DNA of 64,000 nucleotides from JACJYE01 sp964432875 (lineage in GTDB: Bacteria; Bacteroidota; Bacteroidia; Chitinophagales; Saprospiraceae). Both the position numbers and the translations under genes were made by a program. This document shows, piece after piece, positions 34,954 through 43,302 of this stretch (within the stretch, counting starts at the first letter, position 1; the number at the start of each line of letters is the position of its first letter). The stretch spans positions 7,978 through 71,977 of the forward strand of contig CAYSPJ010000009.1 of the NCBI GenBank assembly GCA_964432875.1, in the 5' to 3' direction. The notes beneath the pieces are model-generated. The model was not told the origin of the DNA, searched no databases, and saw only the letters and a list, made by a program, of their open reading frames with translations.

Positions 34954-35392
34954 AGACGTTGTCACCTTTTTAATTTAGAGGGCAAAGCTAACAACAAATG
35001 CGGAAAACAGCATGTATCAGCAAGCTTATTTTCCGGTTTGCCGCAGATGGCGACGCTTGGAGGGGGTAGCAGTCTATGTTAAGGGCTTCTACTTCGTCTA
35101 AGGCGGGATAAAGTTATGGCTTTTTGATTACTGGCCCAACTTTTTTTAAAATTATTCTTGCGCTTTTTTCAAGCGGTACAATTTTGAAGGCCTATGCGCT
35201 AAAGGATCGTGCAATAATAAACGTGAGGTTTACGGCCGAGATTAAGGCCGAGCGCTATAGTAGAAGTTATTTCGTCTGTCGGCAAGGAGCCAAATGAAGG
35301 CACAGCATAGCCATAACTACGGCAAGGCTTGGCAAGGCTGCCAGCGGGCAAAAGAACGACTATCAATGACGAGTTATGGTTGCGCGCCCCCC
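34954..35392. other. Intergenic region with degenerate repeat sequence
   Basis: This 439-bp spacer holds the DUF5606 promoter at its left end and no gene. Two parts look like decayed relatives of repeats elsewhere: CTAAGGCGGGATAAAG (35099-35114) recalls CTAAGCGTGGGATAAAG in the dispersed repeat, and AGCATAGCCATAACTAC (35304-35320) matches the reverse complement of part of the MITE-like element at 15 of 17 positions. Confidence 0.5.
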
Positions 35393-36202
35393 CTAAGACC
35401 AGACGCTGAGCATGCCTGCTTGTTCAAAAGCCCTAAGTTCGCTCACAAGCCTATCATCCGTTTGGGGGGTAAACAAGAGGGCGCCGTTGCGGTCGTCAAA
35501 TACCTCTACTTGGAGTTCGCGGGCGAAGGATTTAGCCAGTTCGCCCATGCTGCGGGCGTAGTGCTCGCTTTTGCCCATCGCCATAAACAAATCGATGACC
35601 CCGGCGCGGATCATCTCGTAGGGGTCTAGCTGCATCAGCATTTGCCGCTGAGACTTGCCGCGTATTTTTTTGCCTTCCCGGCGGAGTTTTTCCCTCAGGC
35701 TCTCCGTCGAATAACCCAGCACCTCGGCGCGATGTTTCCACCAATTTGCCGCATCGTCGCCATTGCGTTGTTCATAGACCTTCAGGTGCCGCTTCTCCGC
35801 CGCTTCCTGGCAAGAGACCATGCCCATCGCTTTAGTCAGTTCAATGATGTGGCAGACCTGTTCCTTGCTCAGCAATTCACCCTGTTGAGGTTCGTCTTCC
35901 AAAGAGTGGAGCCACTTGGCGTACTTCAGCTTAGCTTTGCTTTTTGAAGCCAGCACGATATGTTTTGCCAATTCTATGGTGAGGTAATAATCTTTCAGGA
36001 TGGTATTGCCCGGCACCTTGCGCGGGGCATAGTCCTGCATTTTCAGGGGCCGGCGGATGCCGTCCCTGAATTCATAAAGATCCATCAGCCAGTTTTTTAC
36101 ATTGACTGCATAATGGTGATCTTGTAACTGCAGTACCTGATGCAGGTTTGTGGCGGAAACCACCTTTGTCCCTTTCTTGCTTACATACACCTGAAGTTCC
36201 AT
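35393..36202 (-). CDS. Phage antirepressor (AntA/AntB-like) domain protein
   Basis: A 269-residue protein. Residues about 15-110 resemble phage AntA/AntB antirepressor domains: VSATNLHQVLQLQDHHYAVNVKNWL, an EFRDGI turn, then DYYLTIELAKHIVLASKSKAKLKYAKWL, the region in which AntA reads tLdmAKELamver. The C-terminal half is helical and basic with EHLKVYEQRNGD-like and GKSQRQMLMQLDPYEMIRAGVIDLF segments and is not a known phage part. No other phage gene is near, so it seems a domesticated regulator. It has the best promoter in the window (TTTG-N20-TATCTTTG) and lies between two repeat-bearing spacers. Confidence 0.65.
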   Translation of the reverse strand: MELQVYVSKKGTKVVSATNLHQVLQLQDHHYAVNVKNWLMDLYEFRDGIRRPLKMQDYAPRKVPGNTILKDYYLTIELAKHIVLASKSKAKLKYAKWLHSLEDEPQQGELLSKEQVCHIIELTKAMGMVSCQEAAEKRHLKVYEQRNGDDAANWWKHRAEVLGYSTESLREKLRREGKKIRGKSQRQMLMQLDPYEMIRAGVIDLFMAMGKSEHYARSMGELAKSFARELQVEVFDDRNGALLFTPQTDDRLVSELRAFEQAGMLSVWS

Positions 36203-36229
36203 AATATAGTTATATGGTTGTTACGAATA

Positions 36230-36261
36230 CAAAGATACGTGCTTTGTTTTAAAAAAGCAAA
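36230..36261 (-). promoter_or_regulatory. Promoter of the antirepressor-like gene
   Basis: On the minus strand TTTG (36258-36261), a 20-nt spacer and TATCTTTG (36230-36237): full Bacteroidota consensus. Between it and the ATG is ATATA-GT-TATAT (36204-36215 region), a short palindrome that could be an operator. Confidence 0.75.
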
Positions 36262-36535
36262 TTTTCAAACAAATAATTTTTATTTTTCCAGACCAGTCTT
36301 TTTTGAGATTTAAGCACTGAAAACCAAAGCTATAAAATCGGGAGATGCACTTTTTTATCGTTTGCCGCTTCGGCAAGGCAGCTCTGCTTTTAAAACAATT
36401 ATCTGTCCGGGAGCAGAAGCGGCCAGAACAGTAAACAAGGTAATCGGAAAAGTGACTCCTCGGAGCGGATGCTCCGAAGGGGGCAAGCGACAGCCTGGTG
36501 CGGCTAGATCGCGCCTGGGCTTGAGAGCAAAGCTG

Positions 36536-36645
36536 GCGAAGGCCCAAAAATCGGAGTTTACTCCACGAAGCGTGGGATAAGGGCCCCACGCTGAAGTCGA
36601 GGATTTCGGGGGCGAGCGTAACGCAGCTATCGGACTATAAAGACA
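36536..36645 (+). repeat. Dispersed intergenic repeat, copy 2
   Basis: Second copy of the 110-bp repeat at 15524-15632, same orientation, about 13 differences. It sits 78 bp beyond the end of the HD-PycTM gene. Confidence 0.85.
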
Positions 36646-36722
36646 GACATGAACTATAAAGGTAGCCACCGCTCAGTGCTGATCAGAGAAAAATAGGCTA
36701 ATCACAAAGCGACAATCGGCTC

Positions 36723-37943
36723 TTACACAAACATCAGCCCAAAAGCCAGTACGGAGAGGATGAGCCCATACATAAAGATATTGTAGCAGATGCGCAGGAA
36801 CTGATATTTTTTAGCCAGCACCACGCCGAGGTAGTAGAGGTCTCGGGTCATCGAGCTATAGAGGTAATCGCTGTCTTTGATCATCTCCGTCATGCCCCAG
36901 TGGAAATCCTTGATATCCATTTTATAAAAATTCCCAAAAAAGAGCAGGTTGGTGCGCTTCTGTTCAATATCTTCCTTTGTCACTTTGCCCTCCGTCACTT
37001 TGGGGCGGGTAGCCATGATAGCAAAGACCAAAGCGCCCAGGCAGGAGGCCAACAACAGGGCAGTGGGGAGGATGAGCCGGGGGTTGTCTGTAAATTTAGG
37101 CACGAGGTTGGCCACTACGATAGAAATGATAATGGCATTGATACTCAACATGATATTCGCCTTGTTGTCGGCGATGGAGCTTAGGTTGATGTGTGTGCGG
37201 TACGTGGTGCGATACATCGTCTCTACCCCTCGCCCCAAATCTAGCTCTTTGAGCTGCAGGCCAGGGAAATGCTGCTTTTTTTTCTTTTTTTTCTGCGGTT
37301 GCCCTTTAGCCTCCTCCATGGCTTCAACGGCTTCCGGATGCAGGCGCAGCTTCTGTTTTTTGAGCTGGCTGATGTGCTTGCGCTTGCGCTTGCTGTAGAG
37401 TTCGCGAGCCACTTCTGTATGGTATTGGTGGCGCATCATAAAGCCCAGCTCAAAGTCCATCCATTCCTGCTCAGTCATGACGATATGGCTGGTCAGCACC
37501 ATCTCTTGGCGCAGGCGGCCGCAGCGATCCCAGTATAGCTCATTGCCCAGGTGGCTGAGGTCGGCATCGCACAAGATGCTCTCGATCAGCCGCTGGGGTT
37601 TGTGGGGCATGCGGGTAGCACGTATGCCGCACAAAATCGAAGCGATGCCCTCCTCGGGGTAGCCGTGTTGCCGCAGGAATTTTTCTGCCAACTGACAAGA
37701 GCGCTCCTCGTGTCCTTCTGCCCCGCCAAAGTAGCCTGCATCGTGAAACCAGGCAGCCAGCTGCAAGTGCTCCATCTCATCTTCGCCGAGGTTGTATTGC
37801 AAGCCCAATTCGATAGCAGCCTCTACCACTTCCCGGGTATGAGGGAAGTTGTGATAGGTGTATTCATTCGGGATGTGCTCTTCGAAGAATTCCTGTACAT
37901 ATGCTTCGGCTTCAGCGAGTATGCCTTGTCGTGACTGCGTCAT
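36723..37943 (-). CDS. HD-domain and Pycsar-effector-like (PycTM/DUF5706) fusion protein
   Basis: A 406-residue protein with two domains. Residues about 25-160 are an HD hydrolase domain: His35 in YHNFPHTREVV, the His67-Asp68 pair in AAWFHDAGYF and Asp126/128 in LCDADLSHLG, a set that binds metals and cuts phosphoester bonds, often in cyclic or other nucleotides. Residues about 240-406 are a PycTM/DUF5706 domain: SSIADNKANIMLSINAIIIS opens the first of three or four membrane helices (about 263-283, 290-310, 383-405). PycTM proteins are the membrane-damaging effectors of Pycsar antiphage systems, normally triggered by cCMP or cUMP made by an adjacent cyclase. No cyclase is adjacent here. A Lys run (218-223) in the linker is encoded by two A8 tracts. 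Confidence 0.8.
   Translation of the reverse strand: MTQSRQGILAEAEAYVQEFFEEHIPNEYTYHNFPHTREVVEAAIELGLQYNLGEDEMEHLQLAAWFHDAGYFGGAEGHEERSCQLAEKFLRQHGYPEEGIASILCGIRATRMPHKPQRLIESILCDADLSHLGNELYWDRCGRLRQEMVLTSHIVMTEQEWMDFELGFMMRHQYHTEVARELYSKRKRKHISQLKKQKLRLHPEAVEAMEEAKGQPQKKKKKKQHFPGLQLKELDLGRGVETMYRTTYRTHINLSSIADNKANIMLSINAIIISIVVANLVPKFTDNPRLILPTALLLASCLGALVFAIMATRPKVTEGKVTKEDIEQKRTNLLFFGNFYKMDIKDFHWGMTEMIKDSDYLYSSMTRDLYYLGVVLAKKYQFLRICYNIFMYGLILSVLAFGLMFV
37275..37292 (-). other. Tandem slippery A tracts inside the HD-PycTM gene
   Basis: The codons AAA AAA AAG AAA AAA AAG form two in-frame copies of A-AAA-AAG, the heptamer at which ribosomes slip by -1 in dnaX. It lies exactly between the HD and membrane domains. 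A -1 shift would add about 60 other residues before a stop; a +1 shift or a 1-base deletion stops after 11 codons. Confidence 0.6.
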
Positions 37944-38063
37944 AATGGTTTTTCTGACTTGGGAAACAGGCTTGAAGCCTATTCCCCGGTTTTAGCGATA
38001 GTTGTTTCAGGCGGAGCATAGCGCTAATAGCCTTACATCCTACAAAAATAAGAGAATTTTGGA

Positions 38064-38115
38064 GAAAAAAGAGCCCCGCTCCGGAAAGGCGCTGCTGCCT
38101 GGCCAGAGCGGGGCT
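38064..38115 (-). terminator. Intrinsic terminator of the mscS gene
   Basis: AGCCCCGCTC (38072-38081) pairs with GAGCGGGGCT (38106-38115). Read on the minus strand, the stem is followed by CTCTTTTTTC, a T run, 22 bp after the mscS stop. Confidence 0.75.
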
Positions 38116-38137
38116 TACTGGGGTGATGCTGACCGCG

Positions 38138-38953
38138 TTAAGCCTGCTTCATGTGCACATCCATCTGCGGGAATGGAATGCTGATGCCTTCGGCATCGAA
38201 AGCCTTTTTCACGTGTTCATACATATAAAAATAGGTATCCCAGTAATCTTCGCTCTTACAGAAAGGGCGGCTGGCCAAATTGATGGAGCTATTACCCCAA
38301 GGCCCTACCACCACGCCCTGGGCGGGCGCGTCCAGGATGTAGGGGCACTCCTTGCCAACCCGGAGGATAGTTTCCCGGGCTTGGTCAATGCTATCGGCAT
38401 AGCTGATGCCGAAGCTCAACTCGACGCCGATGATGCCCTGCCCGGAAATATTGGTGATGACGTTGCTGGTCACCACGCCATTGGGCACGATGATGTGCTT
38501 ATTGTCAAGGGTGACCAAGACCGTATTGAACACCTGTATCTCCTTGACCGTGCCGGTTTGCCCGCCGCCAATATTGACGAGGTCGCCAACTTTGTAAGGC
38601 TTGAAGATCAACAACAACACCCCACTGGCAAAGTGCCCGAGGCTGCCTTGCAAAGCCAGGCCAATAGCAAAAGCCAAGGCACCGAAAATAGCGACGAAAG
38701 AGGTCGTCTCGATGCCAAACATCCTGGCTACGCTCAACAACAATAATACCTTTAAGCCTACATTGACCAGTGAGGATAAGAAAGGCCGCACGGTGGGGTC
38801 AAAATTGCGGCGCTCCATAGAATCCCTCACTATCCTGCTGATCCACCCGATAATCCAGAAACCAAGGATGAGGGTTATCAATGCGCCAATGACTTGCGGA
38901 GCATAGGTCTTTAGCGCAGCGGTCAACTCAAGGCTCATTTTAGAAAAATCCAT
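38138..38953 (-). CDS. Small-conductance mechanosensitive channel (MscS family)
   Basis: A 271-residue MscS: three N-terminal membrane helices, the third being the pore helix with the family run SFVAIFGALAFAIGLALQGSLGHFASGVLLLIF, followed by the cytoplasmic beta domain (FKPYKVGDLVNIGGGQTGTVKEI, VPNGVVTSNVITN) and a C-terminal alpha/beta part. It opens under membrane tension to release solutes in osmotic downshock. It is divergent from recX (102 bp between starts) and ends in a good terminator. Confidence 0.93.
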   Translation of the reverse strand: MDFSKMSLELTAALKTYAPQVIGALITLILGFWIIGWISRIVRDSMERRNFDPTVRPFLSSLVNVGLKVLLLLSVARMFGIETTSFVAIFGALAFAIGLALQGSLGHFASGVLLLIFKPYKVGDLVNIGGGQTGTVKEIQVFNTVLVTLDNKHIIVPNGVVTSNVITNISGQGIIGVELSFGISYADSIDQARETILRVGKECPYILDAPAQGVVVGPWGNSSINLASRPFCKSEDYWDTYFYMYEHVKKAFDAEGISIPFPQMDVHMKQA

Positions 38954-39055
38954 GATAACTTGTTTTTGTTGGTAAAAAAAAGTATTGATTATTTTTGACG
39001 AAGATAATGAAATCCTGGCTCACCCTTATTTTTAAACAATATAAAAAATCCCCTT

Positions 39056-39526
39056 ATGGCAAAATGGCTGACGCAAGAGGAGGCATTGCAAAAAATGCAG
39101 CATTACTGTGCGTATCAGGAGCGCTGCCACCAGGAGGTGCGCGCCAAGCTGCTGGAGCTCGAAGTGTATGGCGACCGCCTGGAGGAAGTCATGGTGGCCC
39201 TTATCGAGGAGGGCTTCCTCAATGAAGAACGCTTCGCCCGCTCGTTTGCTCGCGGCAAATTCCGCCTCAAGCAGTGGGGGCGCATCCGCATCCGCAAAGA
39301 GTTGAACGCCCGGCAGATTTCGGAGTATTGCCAGCGCAAAGCCCTGGAAGAAATTGAGGAAGAGGAATACCTGGAGGCTTTGAAGGGGGTATTGAATAAA
39401 AAATTGCAGCAAACTGGAAGGGATCAGGGGCTTTACCTGCAGAAGCAAAAGGCGGTACGTTATGCCCTGAGCCGAGGCTTCGAACCGGAGCTGGCCTGGG
39501 CGCTACTGGATGAAATTGTTGGCTGA
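39056..39526 (+). CDS. recX: RecX family regulatory protein
   Basis: A 156-residue helical protein of the RecX family, seen in YCAYQERCHQEVRAKLLELE, LIEEGFLNEERFARSFARGKFRLKQWGRIRIRKELNARQIS and YALSRGFEPELAWALLDEIV, three three-helix repeats. RecX binds the RecA filament and restrains recombination. No recA in the window. It stands alone between mscS (divergent) and the small GG-leader peptide 201 bp downstream. Confidence 0.9.
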   Translation: MAKWLTQEEALQKMQHYCAYQERCHQEVRAKLLELEVYGDRLEEVMVALIEEGFLNEERFARSFARGKFRLKQWGRIRIRKELNARQISEYCQRKALEEIEEEEYLEALKGVLNKKLQQTGRDQGLYLQKQKAVRYALSRGFEPELAWALLDEIVG

Positions 39527-39727
39527 CCGACAATCGGGTTTTAATTTCGCCATCCCATTTCCCGGAATGATTATATTATGGTATATTAGCCCAAGTTAAA
39601 CAGTATATCGCTCCATAGGCCTTTTCGAAAAACTGACTTTTGATTTTTTTTGGTTGGGTAAGCCCAGGGTTTAGCATTAATTTTAACTTGCCCATTTTAG
39701 TATTCACTCTAAAATCAGTAAAGTGTT

Positions 39728-39934
39728 ATGGCTAGAAAAAAATACACATTAGACGACTTTAAGAAAAATGAACTGAGCGCCCCGGCCCAACAGGCCGTCA
39801 AAGGCGGCTACAAGTTCAGCCCCTCCGGCCCCAATTTTGCAGGTTCTTTTATCTGGGAAGGCATCGATATCCGGGGCCAACAAATACTGAACTACGAGCG
39901 CAACGAAACGGCCTCGGCCAAGCGGGGAGGATAA
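39728..39934 (+). CDS. Small peptide with a double-glycine-type leader
   Basis: A 68-residue protein. Residues 1-27 (LDDFKKNELSAPAQQAVKGG) look like the leader of Bacteroidota bacteriocin/RiPP precursors: a K/L-rich helix with DDFKKNELS and a GG at 26-27 where C39 peptidase-transporters cut. The remaining 41 residues (YKFSPSGPNFAGSFIWEGID...) have no Cys, end in a basic KRGG, and resemble nothing I know. No modification enzyme, immunity gene or ABC transporter is visible within at least 10 kb. It faces the large helical protein gene with 4 bp between stops. It is an open frame of normal codon use after AATCAGTAAAGTGTT. Confidence 0.65.
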   Translation: MARKKYTLDDFKKNELSAPAQQAVKGGYKFSPSGPNFAGSFIWEGIDIRGQQILNYERNETASAKRGG

Positions 39935-39938
39935 GGGG

Positions 39939-41495
39939 CTATGCCCCTTGCTCCTTTGCATATTGTTCCGAAAATTTTCGCTGTATGATTTCAGCGAAGG
40001 GCTTGTTCTCTATTTTGCTCTCCAACCAAGACATGATGTCAAAAGCTTTCGAGAAAAAAGTTTTAGTAAGCGGTTGCTGAGAGAGGTCGGCAAATTCTTC
40101 CCTCAAAATTTCGTAAGCCTCTCTCAGCTCCCTTTTTGAAGGGGCTTCCACCGCCTTGCGGATAAAATTCATCACTTTCTTTTCTACTTCATGCAGTTTA
40201 TCTAGCTTTTTCAGGAAGCGGTAGGCAGAGCGCAACAGCGATTCCAGCAGTTCGTGATTCCCCAGCTCGTAGTGCACGATGAGGTTGAGGATGCGCGCCA
40301 CGCCCTGCAGGTCCTGGCGGTCCACGGTATTGGGCAGGTCCAGCCATTGATTCAGGAATTCCAATGCCTGCCCGTAGCTGCCTGCACCGAAGCAGATGTA
40401 GAAATAGCTATAATAAAAGGTTTGTGTCTCAAAGGTGTTTTCACTAAAGCGCTGCCGTTCTTTCAAGTGTTGCTCAAGCGAGGCCAGCCCCTGCTCAAAC
40501 TCGCCCCTGGTGATACATAGCATAAACTTGGCCTGGTAATACTGCCGGTGGATTTTCAGCTCGTCATCCCTGCTTTTGGGGATTACATGGTACAGCTTCT
40601 CCAGGTTGTGTTCCATCTCCTCCAGCCTCTTCGTCTCCCCACAACTGCGGATGAAGTTGTTGAGCGCCGAGATATACTCCGAAACGTCTTCCTGCAACAT
40701 GTGAGGCTGGCTTTCCATCAGCGCGATCAGCGCCTTGCTCTCCTGGTAAAAGCGCTCCAACTCAGCGGTGGCATAATAGTAAAGGGACCTGATGCGGTAG
40801 AATAAAACCTGGGCCTGGTGCGAATTGGCCTGGCCGTAGTCCTCTAGCAGCGGAGAATCTACAATGCCGCTAAGGCGCATTTTGAAAGCCTCCCCCCGCA
40901 GCGAGGCATCCTTGCGCAGGCTCACCAGCAAGCGGAAAAAGATATTGCGGTATGCTGAAATCTTGCGCAGCTTGTCCAGCGCCTCCTGCTCTTGGGCTTC
41001 GATGCGGGCCAGCTCCTGGTCGAGGAAACCAATATCCGCTTCGGTGTAAGCAAGATGTTTTTCCCAGCCCAATATCTCCAGGATGCTGGTGAAGAGCTCG
41101 TATTTATAAGCTTGCTTTTTAGCCTTAGCCAGGTATTCTTTGCAGTCTTCGAATAGTGAGCGCTGAAACAGCGCCCGCACCCCTTGCAACATCTGCTTGA
41201 CACGGTGGTCAGCTGATGCGCTTTCATCATAGGATTGCAGGCTCTCCACGATCAGCTTATACAGGTATGCCTTCAGCTCTGAATACTTACGGCTTTGGAT
41301 GGGGCCACGCCCATAGATCTTCTGCTTCAATGCTTCTTCATCAAAGGCCTCCTGGGCGTCGATCGCATCAAATAAAACGAGGTATTTGTTGTCTCTTCCA
41401 TTTTGCTTTCCGGTAAACACCTTAAAGTAGCGCTTCTCCGACCCGGAGAGCGACTTAATGAGCTGGAAAAGCTTGACCGAGGGCGTCTTTGGCAT
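39939..41495 (-). CDS. Large helical protein of unknown function
   Basis: A 518-residue protein, entirely helical in look, with TPR-like alternation of Leu, Ala and aromatic residues and no signal or membrane segment. It starts PSVKLFQLIKSLSGSEKRYFKVF, a start I associate with a multi-copy family of Saprospiria with unknown role. No catalytic motif seen. It may be a cytoplasmic scaffold or regulator. It is a single minus-strand unit between the GG-leader peptide (convergent) and the nadB region. Confidence 0.65.
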   Translation of the reverse strand: MPKTPSVKLFQLIKSLSGSEKRYFKVFTGKQNGRDNKYLVLFDAIDAQEAFDEEALKQKIYGRGPIQSRKYSELKAYLYKLIVESLQSYDESASADHRVKQMLQGVRALFQRSLFEDCKEYLAKAKKQAYKYELFTSILEILGWEKHLAYTEADIGFLDQELARIEAQEQEALDKLRKISAYRNIFFRLLVSLRKDASLRGEAFKMRLSGIVDSPLLEDYGQANSHQAQVLFYRIRSLYYYATAELERFYQESKALIALMESQPHMLQEDVSEYISALNNFIRSCGETKRLEEMEHNLEKLYHVIPKSRDDELKIHRQYYQAKFMLCITRGEFEQGLASLEQHLKERQRFSENTFETQTFYYSYFYICFGAGSYGQALEFLNQWLDLPNTVDRQDLQGVARILNLIVHYELGNHELLESLLRSAYRFLKKLDKLHEVEKKVMNFIRKAVEAPSKRELREAYEILREEFADLSQQPLTKTFFSKAFDIMSWLESKIENKPFAEIIQRKFSEQYAKEQGA

Positions 41496-41656
41496 AGCTA
41501 TACGGTATACTGTTTATGGCCCTTGGCTAATCCAATCCGCAAGGCGCCAGGGCTTCAATGTAGATAAAACACCGCCCAGCTCCAAAATGCTGCCCCTTTC
41601 ATCTCGTATCTTTTATTTCTGAAACCTGACATATAGCTAATAACCGGCAGCCAAAA

Positions 41657-41673
41657 CGCCGCTGCAAGCGGCG
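41657..41673. terminator. Hairpin after nadB
   Basis: CGCCGCT-gca-AGCGGCG, a perfect 7-bp stem with a 3-nt loop 11 bp after the nadB stop (minus strand). On the minus strand it is followed by TTTTGG, a weak T run. Confidence 0.45.
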
Positions 41674-41684
41674 CCCCCGCCAGA

Positions 41685-43280
41685 TTACAATAAAGACCGT
41701 TGGATAAAGGGCAGTTTCTCCGGATAATCCGTCGTATAATGCAGCCCCCGGCTTTCATGCCGCATCATCGCCGAGCGGGTGATGAGGTAGCCGATCGTAA
41801 TCAGGTTGCGCAACTCACAAAGTTGCGGCGAGATGGTCGTCGAGTGGTAGAGCTCTTCCGTTTCGCGGTGCAACAAGCTGAGGCGATCCAAAGCCCTTTG
41901 GAGCCGGACGTTGGAGCGCACGATGCCCACATAGCTGCTCATCACTTCTTTGAGCTCTTTCAAGCTTTGGGTGATGAGCACCATCTCTTTGGGGTGAGTC
42001 GTGCCAAGTGCATTCCAATCAGGGATGCCTTCCTGATAGGACAGCGCGCTCAGCTTCGGCAGTGCATCTTCATAGATACGGTGGGCAAATACCAGCGCCT
42101 CGAGCAGGGAATTGGAAGCCAGCCGGTTTGCACCATGCAGGCCGGTACAGGTACACTCGCCACAGGCATACAGGCGTTGTATAGAGCTGCGCCCCCACTC
42201 GTCTACCTTGACCCCCCCGCACATGTAGTGGCAGGCCGGCACGATTGGGATCATGTCCTTCATCGGGTCGATGCCGATGCTCCGGCATTTATCGTAGATG
42301 GTCGGGAAATGGCTCTTAAAACCCGCTTCATCCAGGTGGCGGCAATCGAGGAACATACATTCTTCACCGCGCAATTTCATCTCGTTGTCAATGGCGCGGG
42401 CTACAATATCCCGCGGGGCCAAAGATTTTCGCGGGTCGTATTTATCCATAAACTCCTCCCCTTCGCGGGATTTGAGGATGCCGCCGAAGCCGCGTACCGC
42501 CTCTGAAACGAGGAAGACCGGGTTATCTCCGGCAGGGTTGTACAAGGCCGTGGGGTGGAATTGTACAAATTCCATGTTTTCCAAATGCCCTTTGGCGCGA
42601 TAGGCCATAGCGATGCCATCGCCACTGGCAATAACGGGGTTGGTGGTATTGCGATAGGCCTGGCCAGCGCCGCCAGTAGCCACTATCGTGAGGCGGGAAA
42701 GCATGGTTTCGATTTTACCGCTTTCCTTGTTCAATACGTAAGCGCCATAGCATTCGATATCCGGCATCAGACGGGTGACGTTGTAGCCCAGATGGTGCTG
42801 CGTAATCAGGTCAACCGCAAAATAATGCTCCAGTATCTCCAGGTTGGGCAATTGGCTGGCCTTGGCCAGCAAAGCACGCTGTATCTCCCAGCCAGTCAGG
42901 TCTTTATAATGCAAGATACGGTTTTCAGAATGCCCCCCTTCTCTGCCGAGTTCATAAGCCTCGGCGCTTTTGTCAAAGCGCGTGCCCCAGCCAATGATCT
43001 CCTGTACCCTGCCAGGGCCTTCTTCTACCACGATTTCGACGGTGCGCAGGCTACACAGGCCGTCGCCGGCATCCAGCGTATCGGCAATGTGTTTATCGTA
43101 GGAATCTACTTCCAGGTTCCATACCGCCGCTACCCCACCCTGAGCATAGCGCGTATTACTTTCGCCCTCTTGTGCCTTGGTCAGGGCCGTAACTTTGAGG
43201 TTTGGATCGGCCTCTGCCAGTTTGATGCCGGCCGCCAGGCCGCCGAGGCCTGCACCGATAATCAGGATGTCTGTTTTCAT
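41685..43280 (-). CDS. nadB: L-aspartate oxidase
   Basis: A 531-residue NadB, a flavoprotein making iminoaspartate in the first step of NAD synthesis. FAD-binding GAGLGGLAAGIKLAE starts at residue 9, followed by SNTRYAQGGVAAVW, the catalytic region HPTALYNP and the HYMCGGVKVDEWGRSSIQRLYACGECTCTGLHGANRLASNSLLE signature of this family. The ATG at 43280 is preferred to the TTG two codons earlier. Promoter TATCTTTG at 43295-43302 gives a leader of a few nt. nadA and nadC are not in the window. Confidence 0.95.
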   Translation of the reverse strand: MKTDILIIGAGLGGLAAGIKLAEADPNLKVTALTKAQEGESNTRYAQGGVAAVWNLEVDSYDKHIADTLDAGDGLCSLRTVEIVVEEGPGRVQEIIGWGTRFDKSAEAYELGREGGHSENRILHYKDLTGWEIQRALLAKASQLPNLEILEHYFAVDLITQHHLGYNVTRLMPDIECYGAYVLNKESGKIETMLSRLTIVATGGAGQAYRNTTNPVIASGDGIAMAYRAKGHLENMEFVQFHPTALYNPAGDNPVFLVSEAVRGFGGILKSREGEEFMDKYDPRKSLAPRDIVARAIDNEMKLRGEECMFLDCRHLDEAGFKSHFPTIYDKCRSIGIDPMKDMIPIVPACHYMCGGVKVDEWGRSSIQRLYACGECTCTGLHGANRLASNSLLEALVFAHRIYEDALPKLSALSYQEGIPDWNALGTTHPKEMVLITQSLKELKEVMSSYVGIVRSNVRLQRALDRLSLLHRETEELYHSTTISPQLCELRNLITIGYLITRSAMMRHESRGLHYTTDYPEKLPFIQRSLL

Positions 43281-43294
43281 ATTCAAGCTTTGGT

Positions 43295-43302
43295 CAAAGA
43301 TA
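43295..43302 (-). promoter_or_regulatory. Putative nadB promoter
   Basis: TATCTTTG on the minus strand, exact TAnnTTTG, ends 14 bp before the ATG. Confidence 0.55.

Larger units (their letters stand above)
36203..36722. other. Intergenic region with antirepressor promoter and dispersed repeat
   Basis: This 520-bp spacer holds the promoter of the antirepressor-like gene at the left (36230-36261), an AT-rich stretch, a small hairpin CGGAGC-ggat-GCTCCG (36463-36478), and the second copy of the dispersed repeat (36536-36645). Open frames across the repeat are not supported as genes. Confidence 0.6.

Noticed and set aside
35393..36202. Prophage remnant around the antirepressor-like gene
   Set aside because: No integrase, structural or lysis genes and no attachment-site pair are visible nearby; treated as a single domesticated gene.
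36355..36669. Open frames of about 70-120 codons over the dispersed repeat
   Set aside because: They cover repeat DNA, show no family likeness, and overlap on both strands; typical repeat-derived false genes.
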